Shown here in pieces: positions 8,945 through 17,700 of a stretch of 64,000 nt of DNA (positions are counted from its first letter, which is position 1; every line of letters begins with the position of its first letter). The notes beneath the pieces were generated by a model. It ran no database searches and was not told where the DNA came from. It saw only the letters and a program-made list of their open reading frames with translations. The stretch lies in assembly GCA_036388675.1 (NCBI GenBank), contig DASVRI010000005.1, positions 133,096-197,095 on the forward strand. The letters are read 5' to 3'. Source of the stretch: DASVUS01 sp036388675 (GTDB lineage: Bacteria > Armatimonadota > Abditibacteriia > Abditibacteriales > Abditibacteriaceae). The position numbers and the translations under genes are program-made.

Positions 8945-10231
8945 CTACTTCGGTGGATGGGACTCCAATGGCACCGGCTTGGATAAACCCAGTTCCTTGA
9001 GCTTCGCCAGCACATCCGCTCCATGCGTTTTGACCTCGATCTGCTTGTCAACCCAGCGCACGACACCCTCTTTATCGATCAACACCGAGATGCGAGAAGA
9101 AAGTTGCTCCGGGCTGACAGCCGCACCATAGAGAATGGAGAGATTGCGCCCGGTATCGGGGATGAGTGGGAAAGAGAGTCCTAAGCTCTTGGCAAAGGCA
9201 AGTTGCCCCCTTTCACCTTCAGCAGGATCAACCGAGACGGCCAAGATGTCGACATCTTCAGCAGTCAGTGCCTCGTGCTGGGCCTGCAAAGAAGTGAGGT
9301 GAGTTCTGCACCCTCCAGTGAAGCACTTGGGAAAAAACGTTAGCAGCAGATGTTTCTTGCCACGACGATCTGACAAGCGCTGCACCTGTCCATTCATATC
9401 CGATATCGTAAAATCGGGTGCAATCTGACCAACAAGGGGCAACGGTGTGATGTCGCTGCCGTTCCTGGTGAGTCTCTGGATCGTCTCGGCTAAGGATTGT
9501 AAGCGGGTTGAGAGAAGGGAGGCGTCTTGTATAGCTTCTACGTGACGGACAAAACCGGCGCGGTCAAGCAGCACAACGGAGCCATTGGTCTCTGTGGCAC
9601 CCAACGAGCGGGACACGGTGCCTTCTGCATCCAGTAGCAATGGAATCTGTGTCGAGACAATTCCCTGCCTACGACCTGTGTTGATTTGCTGCAAAACCCT
9701 TTGTGGTTGAGTTTGTGCAGCCGAAAGGACTTGTTGCCCTGTAGCTGGCAAAGTGGTTCCCGTTGCACGTGGGCTCTTCGGAACACTTGGACTACTCAAA
9801 ACAGAGGCAATTTGAAGCTGAGAGGTTGTAAGTTTCTGGATGGTCTCTGAGGAATGTAGCTGTTGCTCCCACTCCTGCATGAATGGAGTGTCTGAATGTG
9901 CCTTACTGTAGGCAGGTGCCACAATCAGCAGCACACTGCTATCACCCAGCCGTTCCCGCAGGCTCCACAAGTCCTGCGGTGTTACTCCAATGTCCGGCAA
10001 GGAAAACAGTGGTGCCGGTGCATTGTCCAGCAACGTGCCCGTTACAGGTGCGCCTTGCTCTGGTTTACGAGTAATCGTAGAGAGTGCTCCACTGGGGAGC
10101 AGTTGACTTGCCTGTAAGCCGGACAATGAAGGAGTGCCTAAGCTTTGCTGTGCAACACCGGGAACCACATAGACTAACAGTGCAAGAGACGAGTACTTAA
10201 AGCAGCGAGAAAAATGATGGATGAGGAGCAT
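8945..10231 (-). CDS. Exported peroxiredoxin (AhpC/TSA type) with degenerate duplicate
   Basis: 428 residues with a signal peptide (about 1-29, ending GVAQQ). The C-terminal half (about 265-420) is a thioredoxin-fold peroxiredoxin: VGQIAPDFTISDMNG, then FFPKCFTGGCRTHL with the likely peroxidatic Cys in GGC and a nearby second Cys, then DILAVSVDP and SFPLIPD. The N-terminal half (about 70-150) has a similar but degraded start (APLFSLPDIGV) and no active-site Cys, suggesting an old duplication. By family it would reduce peroxides outside the cytoplasm. A TATAAT hexamer on the minus strand at 10243-10248 leaves almost no leader and no clear ribosome-binding site. A Crp-type site is at 10302-10317. 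Confidence 0.8.
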   Translation of the reverse strand: MLLIHHFSRCFKYSSLALLVYVVPGVAQQSLGTPSLSGLQASQLLPSGALSTITRKPEQGAPVTGTLLDNAPAPLFSLPDIGVTPQDLWSLRERLGDSSVLLIVAPAYSKAHSDTPFMQEWEQQLHSSETIQKLTTSQLQIASVLSSPSVPKSPRATGTTLPATGQQVLSAAQTQPQRVLQQINTGRRQGIVSTQIPLLLDAEGTVSRSLGATETNGSVVLLDRAGFVRHVEAIQDASLLSTRLQSLAETIQRLTRNGSDITPLPLVGQIAPDFTISDMNGQVQRLSDRRGKKHLLLTFFPKCFTGGCRTHLTSLQAQHEALTAEDVDILAVSVDPAEGERGQLAFAKSLGLSFPLIPDTGRNLSILYGAAVSPEQLSSRISVLIDKEGVVRWVDKQIEVKTHGADVLAKLKELGLSKPVPLESHPPK

Positions 10232-10242
10232 GGAAGAAGGGA

Positions 10243-10317
10243 ATTATAGGAACAGAATGAGACTGACGCTTATAGCGTAACCGGATTACGCCATACGCCG
10301 CTGTGAACTTATTCACA
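10243..10317 (-). promoter_or_regulatory. Crp-type operator upstream of peroxiredoxin gene
   Basis: TGTGAACTTATTCACA at 10302-10317 has both perfect half-sites. Two minus-strand -10 candidates follow: TATAAG at 10269-10274 (operator centre about -47) and TATAAT at 10243-10248 (operator centre about -73, the class I position, giving a nearly leaderless mRNA). Confidence 0.65.
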
Positions 10318-10473
10318 TCCTCATAGAAATACTGGAGGCAGTTCAGCAGCACTCATGTAACTTTATTAAGCTTGGCCAAATGGCACTATGTAGCCGGTTA
10401 ACGTGATGAAGGTAGTCCGGCCACTATGCTATTGAACGAAGAAAACGTGAGTTCGATATGATATTAGCACCGC

Positions 10474-11085
10474 CTAGCAGTGAACAAGCACAGGTTCGCG
10501 AAGATGTGCAAAATCATAGCAAAACAGCACAGCCGACATTGGCTGTGCTGTTTCTACAATATGTAGGGCGCTCTGAATGGCAATGCCCCCTTGGTTTTGC
10601 GGCGTCCAAGCCCCATTGATCCACGAGTACTCGCGTGAGACCACCTTGCGGTTCAAACCATCATAGAGGAAGTCGCTCTTCTTGGTGTAAACACCACTGG
10701 AGTCACGCTGCACGATCTGCACCAGCCGGTTCGCTTCATCGTAGCTGTAGGTGAGACCACCCTGACCAATCGGCACATTCGTCATGTTGCCACTGAGGTC
10801 GTAGGTTGGTGTTGTGGTGGTTGTGGTGCCACTTTGAGCCGTGGTGTAGCTGGTGATCTGGTTCAGCCGGTTGCTGGTGTAGCTCGTCTGATACACACCG
10901 GTTTGCGAGCCGTTGCTTTGCGCTCCCGTGCGGTTGCCCATCGCGTCATAGGCATACCCCTGATTCACCGGCGGCGTGGTTCCCGTTGACACTTCCGAGG
11001 TAAGCTGATCGAGGTCATCGTAGCCATAGTCGATGTATGGTCAGCGTCTGCACCATGTTGCTGTTGCCAGAGCAGCTGTAGCCGG
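10474..11085 (-). pseudogene. Truncated RHS core fragment (locus A remnant 4)
   Basis: The segment 10597-11036 is nearly identical in translation to the locus A RHS core from HIDYGYDDLDQLTSEV to SREYSWINGAWTPQ. A further piece, 11037-11085, matches GYSYFGNTDMVQTLT, but the roughly 170 bp that separate the two pieces in the intact gene are missing. After TPQ the homology stops and the frame continues through a terminator hairpin to 10474, so the last 40 residues are unlikely to be a real tip. It has no start of its own. It is best read as the decayed oldest unit of the displaced-tip array. Confidence 0.75.
10522..10553 (-). terminator. Hairpin with U-tract ending the RHS remnant array
   Basis: AAACAGCACAGCC pairs with GGCTGTGCTGTTT across a 6-nt loop. 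Read on the minus strand it runs into TTTTGCTATGATTTT, a reasonable intrinsic terminator. Confidence 0.65.
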
Positions 11086-11120
11086 ATTCACCGGCTGGTG
11101 AGTTCGGCTACAGCTGCTCT
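11069..11120 (-). terminator. 16-bp perfect inverted repeat at end of immunity-like gene 3
   Basis: Arms at 11069-11084 and 11105-11120 are exact complements with a 20-nt loop. The right arm touches the stop codon of the 76-residue gene and the left arm is part of the RHS core remnant, so the hairpin spans the junction between cassettes. Confidence 0.55.
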
Positions 11121-11350
11121 TAACCGCTGCCTACTATTAGCTTCCACACTGCCGTGGCTGGCCGCTTTGCTACAAACAGGCAGGGCAGAATCAACATGGT
11201 GCGAAACAATCCTTGAAGATTATTGGCTCCCCAAAACGGATCCCCTGTGAGTGCTTGGATTATGACAAGTCCAAACAACCAAATCAGCAAAGACATAACC
11301 GCTAAGACTAGAGCATAAATGGCAAGTCGAGACAAGTTCAAGCCAATCAT
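11120..11350 (-). CDS. Small membrane protein, candidate immunity partner of tip 3
   Basis: 76 residues with two predicted membrane helices (about 8-34 and 47-62). I do not recognise a family. It starts about 36 bp after the likely true end (11386) of the tip 3 RHS fragment. This is the position of an immunity gene in RHS toxin cassettes, and a multi-helix membrane protein would suit a membrane-active toxin. The pairing is inferred from order only. There is no strong ribosome-binding site, so coupling to the upstream frame is possible. Confidence 0.5.
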   Translation of the reverse strand: MIGLNLSRLAIYALVLAVMSLLIWLFGLVIIQALTGDPFWGANNLQGLFRTMLILPCLFVAKRPATAVWKLIVGSG

Positions 11351-12641
11351 AGTAGGCCTTTATTATACCGCAAATGCTCTTCGGTCTACCACGCTCCAAC
11401 ACCACCACCTGAGCCCCAAGAACCGCCGCCCCCCCGCCAGATCCACCTCCAGCACCAGGAGGAAATCCGCTTGGAGGAGTCGCCGTTGGACATGGTGTTC
11501 CCAAGCCGTTGATTACTCCTGCAGCGGCGGCTCCAACTGCGCCCAGGATTCCAGAAATAATGCCGGTTATCCACGGACTGGTAGCCTTTACTCCTTCAGG
11601 CAGAAGACTTACGATTCCTTCCGCTGCTCCAGCAGGTGCAGTTCCACCAACAGCGTTAGCTAATGCGGTTGTAAGCGGTCCAGCTATCAAGCCCAAGATT
11701 GCACCTCCAAGAGCTCCCGCAAAAGTAGCAAGCATAATCAATGGCCAGTTTATAGGGTCTCCACATTTAATGAGTTGCATCAGTTCATACATGAATGATC
11801 CAACGAATCCTACTATAGCCCCAACAACTGCTCCTATAACAACCAACGGATTTTTTCCATCTGGATCAATCAGGTTAGTGGGACTATTATAGACAAAGCT
11901 ATACAGGTTCAGTCCACCTTGCTCTACAATAGGGTCACGATTGAGCCATCTGCCAAGACTTGGTGAATAGAACCTGTAGCCAAAGTCTACCAACCCAGAT
12001 GCCAGATGCACCTCTTTGGTATTGAAACGGTAAGTGTTGGCCGTAGCCTGTGCTCCAGAAGCAGTCAGAGTGCGACCGAAGGCATCGTAGGTGTATTCGG
12101 CAGCCGTCCCCTGAGCTGTGGCTGAGGTCAGTTGGACAACATTGCCATGACCATCATAGTGGTAGTAGAAATGACCACCGGCAGTGCTCCTAGCCAAAAG
12201 TCCCTCCATACCACCTGCACGTCTCATCGCACCAGATAAATCGCGTCCTCGGGTGTAGTTGGTGCTAATGGCATTGCTGCTATCACGCTCTTGCACCACT
12301 TGCAGCCCATCATAGACTCGCCGCACCTCGCTCTGTGCCACCCAAGCCCCGTTGATCCACGAGTACTCGCGAGAGATCACCTTGCGGCTCAAGCCGTCAT
12401 AGAGGAAGTCGCTCTTCTTGGTGTAGACACCACTAGAGTCGCGCTGCACGATCTGCACCAAGCGGTTTGCTTCATCGTAGCTGTAAGTGAGACCACCCTG
12501 ACCAATCGGCACATTCGTCATGTTGCCGCTGAGGTCGTAGGTTGGTGTCGTCGTGGTTGTGGTGCCGCCCTGCGCTGTGGTGTAGCTGGTGAGCTGGTTC
12601 AGCCGGTTGCTGGTGTAGCAAGAGGCACATTCATGGGACAA
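11220..12641 (-). pseudogene. Orphan RHS core fragment with hydrophobic tip 3
   Basis: Homology to the locus A RHS core begins at YTSNRLNQLTSYTT (about 12617) and continues through the core end RWLNRDPI, GGLNLYSFVYNSP and DPDG. The variable tip follows (about 11386-11865). It is Gly/Ala-rich and hydrophobic, with CGDPINW then repeated small-residue helices (GALGGAILGLIAG, GIISGILGAVGAAAAG). The frame as read continues to 11220 over the next gene. Skipping one base in a seven-G run (minus strand, about 11424-11430) would instead end it at 11386 in a Gly-rich tail GSGGGVGAW. The fragment lacks the signal, peptidase and most of the cage, so it is a displaced tip or reservoir rather than a complete toxin. 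Confidence 0.75.
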
Positions 12642-12676
12642 TTCCTACGGTAAGTTGATGAGTCACTTAGAGCGCG

Positions 12677-12952
12677 TTACTTTCTCCAAAAAAGCACCAA
12701 TACTAGGACAGGCATGGTCCCTATAACAGCATCTATCGAAGGGGACGGTGAAATGCTGAACATTCTCTTTATTAAAAACCAGAGAATGGACCATATGATG
12801 GCTGTAACTAGCACCGAAATTGAAATTTTCATCCAACTACTCGGTGATCGATTAGGCCCTAGACTGTTCACAAGCATCTCCTCTTCAGTGAATACAATAG
12901 GTTCAAAGACCCGGTGTGCCTCTTTTCCAATTGGCGATAAAACCTCACACAT
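12677..12952 (-). CDS. Small membrane protein, candidate immunity partner of tip 2
   Basis: 91 residues with a soluble N-terminal third and two predicted membrane helices (about 44-62 and 72-88, SVLVTAIIWSILWFLI and GTMPVLVLVLF). No family recognised. It lies between the tip 2 fragment and the tip 3 fragment, after a strong hairpin, on the same strand. Its role as immunity protein is inferred from position and topology. Confidence 0.5.
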   Translation of the reverse strand: MCEVLSPIGKEAHRVFEPIVFTEEEMLVNSLGPNRSPSSWMKISISVLVTAIIWSILWFLIKRMFSISPSPSIDAVIGTMPVLVLVLFWRK

Positions 12953-13020
12953 TGCATCACAATGCCAGATTCTTTCTAACCCTTAGCAAGCGATTTTGAA
13001 GTCACCACTCCCCACATCAG

Positions 13021-13067
13021 ACATCTATGGAGCAGCTCTTCGCCACAAAGAGCTGCTCCATAGATGT
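13021..13067 (-). terminator. 20-bp perfect inverted repeat after tip 2 fragment
   Basis: ACATCTATGGAGCAGCTCTT and its exact complement are separated by only 7 nt. The hairpin lies between the tip 2 stop (13137) and the next small membrane gene (12952). There is no U-tract. Its sequence is unrelated to the other cassette hairpins, which argues for a terminator rather than a recombination site. Confidence 0.65.
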
Positions 13068-13136
13068 CGTACTACCAAGTGGCAGATTGTTCCCGTCGCT
13101 AATTCGTGATAGAGATCAAGTCGCTCATTATGTGGG

Positions 13137-14267
13137 CTATGAAGTGTGAACTGCACCTCGTGAGTTACCGTTTGATGAGCTTGGACCATCACAACAACAG
13201 TTGGGTTGGTTCATAACGCCTTGCGCCATCCCTCCCCAGTGGCTTGCCCACGCCATCATTGCAGCCTTTAGCAAAGCTTCCTTGAGTGCTATAGAAGGAG
13301 CAACTAGCCCAAAGGTGATTCCAGCCCAAGCAAGAAGAGCGCCACTGATAAATCCAGCGATGAAGGCTTTGGCAACTTGAGCCCAATCGAACTGATGACA
13401 TGGGCCCAGTTGAGTTAACTGAAACCATATGTTCCAACTCGCCGTGCTTATTCCTCCAACCACTCCACCAGCAATAATTCCGGGAAGAAGTGGTGTTTCA
13501 CCATGTGCATCAATTTTGTTGATTGCATTATTGCTAACGAAAGTATACAGGTTCAGCCCACCCTGTTCTTGAATGGGATCTCTGTTAAGCCACATGCCAA
13601 GAGAAGGCAAGTAGAACCTGAAGCCGTAGTCGTACATTCCCGTCACTGCATGTATCTCCTTCGTGCTGAAGCGGTAGGGCTGACTGGCCTGCGCTCCGAT
13701 GGCAGTCAGAGGACGACCGAAAGCATCGTAGGTGTACTCGGCAGCGGTGCCTTGAGCTGTAGCTGAAGTCAACTGCACTACATTGCCACTACCATCATAG
13801 TGATAGTAAAAATGCCCACCAGCGTTGCTCTTGGCTAACAAACCTCCAATACCACCTGCTCCGTCGAGCTTACCCGATAGATCAGATCCTCTAGTGTAGT
13901 TAGTGGTAATCGCATTGCTGCTATCGCGTTCCTGCACCACCTGCATCCCGTCATAGACTCGCCGCACTTCACTTTGCGGCGCCCATGCCCCACTGATCCA
14001 CGAGTACTCACGAGAGACCACCTTGCGATGCAGGCCGTCGTAGAGGAAGTCACTCTTCTTGGTGTAGACACCGCTTGTGTCGCGCTGCACCACCTGCACC
14101 AGACGGTTCGCCTCATCGTAGCTGTAAGTGAGACCGCCCTGACCAATCGGCACGTTCGTCATGTTGCCGCCTGGATTAATGGAACAACAAAATCTAGAAT
14201 TCTCAATGTAGGAACAATGGTAATTACAAAAAGGAGAGCGACTGAAATAATATAAGTCCAGTACCAA
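13137..14267 (-). pseudogene. Orphan RHS core fragment with hydrophobic tip 2
   Basis: RHS homology begins abruptly at GNMTNVPIGQGG (about 14172), directly after the last codons of the membrane gene upstream. The residues before it are that gene read in another frame. Core homology runs through FYLPSLGMWLNRDPI, GGLNLYTFVSNN and DAHG. Tip 2 (about 13140-13495) is hydrophobic with CHQFDWAQ followed by small-residue helices and ends in a Cys/Ser/Asn-rich tail. It has no start, signal or peptidase of its own. Order and near-identical core suggest it was displaced by recombination when the present tip 1 joined the main gene. Confidence 0.75.
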
Positions 14268-14563
14268 ACTCTAAATGGCACATCGATTTCGTGACGTTTA
14301 AACATGACTTCGTAATATCGTTGAGGTAACTGATTCTCTAACATATGCTCTGTTAGCACATCGAACAATTTCTTCACTAATGTGAAGCTGACATAAACAA
14401 CGATTACAACTGATAGGAGAATTAGTAAACGCGGTGTGTTCATAATCCTTAAAGAATTGTAAAGGGCACTACAGAGCACTATACTCACAATGAGCGCCAC
14501 AAAAGGTGGCGTGACTGTAAACAAAGCCAAACGAAGAGCAACCAGAATAACTTTCAGAAACAT
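14159..14563 (-). CDS. Three-helix membrane protein, candidate immunity partner of tip 1
   Basis: 134 residues with predicted membrane helices at about 8-33, 44-64 and 102-122. No family recognised. It follows the intact RHS gene of locus A after a hairpin. Its stop codon (TGA at 14159-14161) lies at the point where RHS core sequence begins, so its original C-terminus may have been cut by the recombination that placed the tip 2 fragment here. Position and membrane topology suggest immunity to the hydrophobic tip 1. Confidence 0.55.
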   Translation of the reverse strand: MFLKVILVALRLALFTVTPPFVALIVSIVLCSALYNSLRIMNTPRLLILLSVVIVVYVSFTLVKKLFDVLTEHMLENQLPQRYYEVMFKRHEIDVPFRVWYWTYIISVALLFVITIVPTLRILDFVVPLIQAAT

Positions 14564-14619
14564 AGCCTATGTCACCTCACGAAATGGTTTATCAACGAAA
14601 GGCACATAATTCACCAAAT

Positions 14620-14682
14620 AAGCTTGGGATGACAGCGATGAGCGTGTGTTAGTCTATTCTCCATCGCTGCCATCCCAAGCTT
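14620..14682 (-). terminator. 21-nt inverted repeat after intact RHS gene of locus A
   Basis: Arms 14620-14640 and 14662-14682 pair with one mismatch around a 21-nt loop. It lies 58 bp past the RHS stop and before the immunity-like gene. There is no U-tract. Confidence 0.6.
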
Positions 14683-14739
14683 GCAGCCGTCCACTTTTTG
14701 ACTTGGCTCCAAGGTATTATTTTGATGATTCGCGCCAGT

Positions 14740-17700
14740 CTAGAAGATCCTAAAGCCGTTCCTCGGATCTCCCCAAGCATCTAATGGCCCATTCCACGGA
14801 GTTGCGGTGCCGCATTTGCCCGTCATCAAATCCCAGCCGTAACCTATGCCTACGCCTTTCAAGACACTCATGATAGTATCCTTAACGATTTTCTCCATCC
14901 ACTTACTTGGGTAGCCACCACGACCTGCCCATGCACCACCTATACATCCTAGTATTGCTGATGTAATGATTGGGGCCCAGTCAAACCCGTTGCAGTTCAT
15001 ACTCCACTTGTAGTATTCAACGACAGCAGTTCCTACTGCGCTAGCTGCTCCTCGTACCAGACACATCACTAACCACGGAGCAATTCTTCCATCTATGTCG
15101 TATCGGTTAGAAGGGCTATTATCGACAAAACCATAAAGGTTTAGACCGCCCTCTTCCGCTATCGGATCACGATTGAGCCATCTTCCATGACTTGGTGAGT
15201 AGAAGCGATAGCCATAGTCTACCAACCCGGAGACAAGATGTACCTCTTTGGTGCTGTAGCGATAAGTATTGGCTGTTGCCTGTGCTCCAGAAGCGGTCAG
15301 AGCGCGACCATAAGCATCGTAGGTGTATTCGGCAGCGGTGCCCTGTGCCGTGGCTGAAGTCAGTTGCACCACGTTGCCATGCCCATCGTAGTGGTAGTAC
15401 AAATGAGCACTGGCCGTGGTCTTAGATAACAAGCCACCGATGCCGCCTGCATCCTTTAGCCCACCCGACAAGTCAGCGCCTCGGGTGTAATTGGTGGTCA
15501 CCGCATTATTGGCATCGCGCTCTTGCACGACCTGCAAGCGATCATATACTCGCCGCACTTCACTTTGCGGCGTCCAAGCACCATTGATCCACGAGTACTC
15601 GCGTGAGATGACCTTGCGGTTGAGGCCATCATACAGGAAGTCGCTCTTCTTGGTGTAGACACCACTAGAGTCGCGCTGCACGATCTGCACCAAGCGGTTT
15701 GCTTCATCGTAGCTGTAAGTGAGACCGCCCTGGCCAATCGGCACGTTCGTCACGTTGCCGCTGAGGTCGTAGGTTGGTGTTGTGGTGGTTGTGGTGCCGC
15801 TCTGCGTTGTGGTGTAGCTGGTGAGTTGGTTCAGCCGGTTGCTGGTATAGCTGGTCTGATACACACCGGTTTGCGTGCCGTTGCTTTGCGCGCCAGTGCG
15901 GTTGCCCATCGCGTCATAGGCATACCCCTGATTCACCGGCGGCGAAGTTCCCGTTGACACTTCCGAGGTGAGCTGGTCAAGGTCATCGTAAGCATAGTCG
16001 ATGTGCTGGAGTGGTGCAGTCCCCACCTGACTCTCCCTCCAGGTGCGCACATCACGCGTGTTATGGCCATAAGCATAGCTAGAGATCAGGCTGTTATCTT
16101 GGCGCGAGTTCGTCACACTGGTAAGACGCTCCAGTGCATCGTAGCTATAGCTCGTGTAGGTGCCATTCGGCATGGTCAGCGTCTGCACCATGTCCGTGTT
16201 GCCAAAGTAGCTGTAACCGAACCCACCAGCCGCACTGGTCACGCTGATGAGACGATCCAGAGCATCATGACCGTAGTCCGCACCACCAACTCCACTAATG
16301 CGCAGAGTACTGCGCCTGCCTAAACTGTCAAAGGTATAAGTCACCGTGTCGTTGGCAAACGGCCCATCAATACTCGTGATGCGGTTGAGAGCATCGCGGC
16401 CATAAATAGTCAGGCCCAGTTCATCGGTCATCTGGGTTACACGGTCAAGCGAATCCCAAGTAAAACTTATGTCGGGCATAGTGGAGTAGTCCACCAGAGT
16501 CAGGTTGCCGTTATCATCGTAGTTGTATTGCGTAAGCTGGCCACGCGCATTGCGGCGTGAAGCGAGTAGCCCACCGGAGTACGTATTGAGCTCCGCTGTG
16601 CTGTCCATGTAAGTCTTAGCAAGGGGACGGTTCACGCTGTCATAGCGCCATGTGGTGCCATTGCCCTTGCTGTCTAGCATCCGAATGCGGTTGCCGTTGG
16701 GGTCGTACTCATAGGAGATGCTGCCGGCCTGCGCATCCTGCGTGCGCAACAATCGCTTCAAGGGATCGTAATCACGATAGCTGCGCCGTCCACTGCGGTC
16801 GCTCGTCATACCCGGCAAGCCGCAGCAAACGTATTCCGTATCCGCGTGCGTGCCATCAGGATAGGTGACGCGCGTTATCTGATCCAGGTTGTTGTAGTCA
16901 ATGGTGACGGTCAACCCAGCCGCATCCGTCCGGGTGCGCACCCGCCCGATGTTATCGTAGGTGTAACTCTCTAAGACTGCACTGCCTCGACTCACCGACA
17001 TCAGGTGTTTGGTAGTGGGATCATAATTTAGAGTGGTGACGCGCGTCCCATTTTCCGTTATGGTGGCCAATTTGCCCCAGGGGGTATAGGTCACGTCCAC
17101 GGGCTGGGTCAAAGCGTTTGTCACCTGTAACGGCAGGTGCTTACTGTTGTAACCGATGGTTGAGACGGTTTGGCTGTCGGCATTGGTAACGCTTGTTAGG
17201 TCTATACCGTTGGGGGCGTAATAGTAGCTCGTTATGCCACCTTTGGGCTTCTTGATACTGGTGACTCGCCCCTGCGCATTGTAGGTATAGTAAGTAGTTT
17301 TACTACGTGCATCTGTCTCGGAGCTAACCAATCCGGTGGCACCATCATAACTGGTGCTGGTCACCGTTCCATCCGGGTACCTCATTTCGGTGATCTTGCC
17401 CTCGCCACCGATGACATTGCCGACCGTGTAGCGGGTTGTGTTGTTGCGCTTGTCCGTGTAGCGGAAGGTCCCTGCGCCCCAGTTGCTGTAGTAAAAAGTC
17501 TCGCTTTTACCCAGCGGATCGGAAATGCTAACGGAGTTGTCACCATAGCTAAAGTAGTGATTGAAGTCCCAGGCTCCCTGGGCGGTGTTCAGCTTCGTCA
17601 CATACTTGCTGCTGTTGTAGGTGTATTGGAATGCCTGCCCTTCCATGTCCACCGCTTCAATCATATTGCCCGCTGCATCGTAAGAGAAGCTGGCCGCGCG

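Noticed and set aside
10522..14682. Cassette hairpins as integron attC-like recombination sites
   Set aside because: The arms have no shared core sequence, two lie inside rather than between toxin-immunity units, and no integron integrase is visible. Core-homology recombination explains the array.
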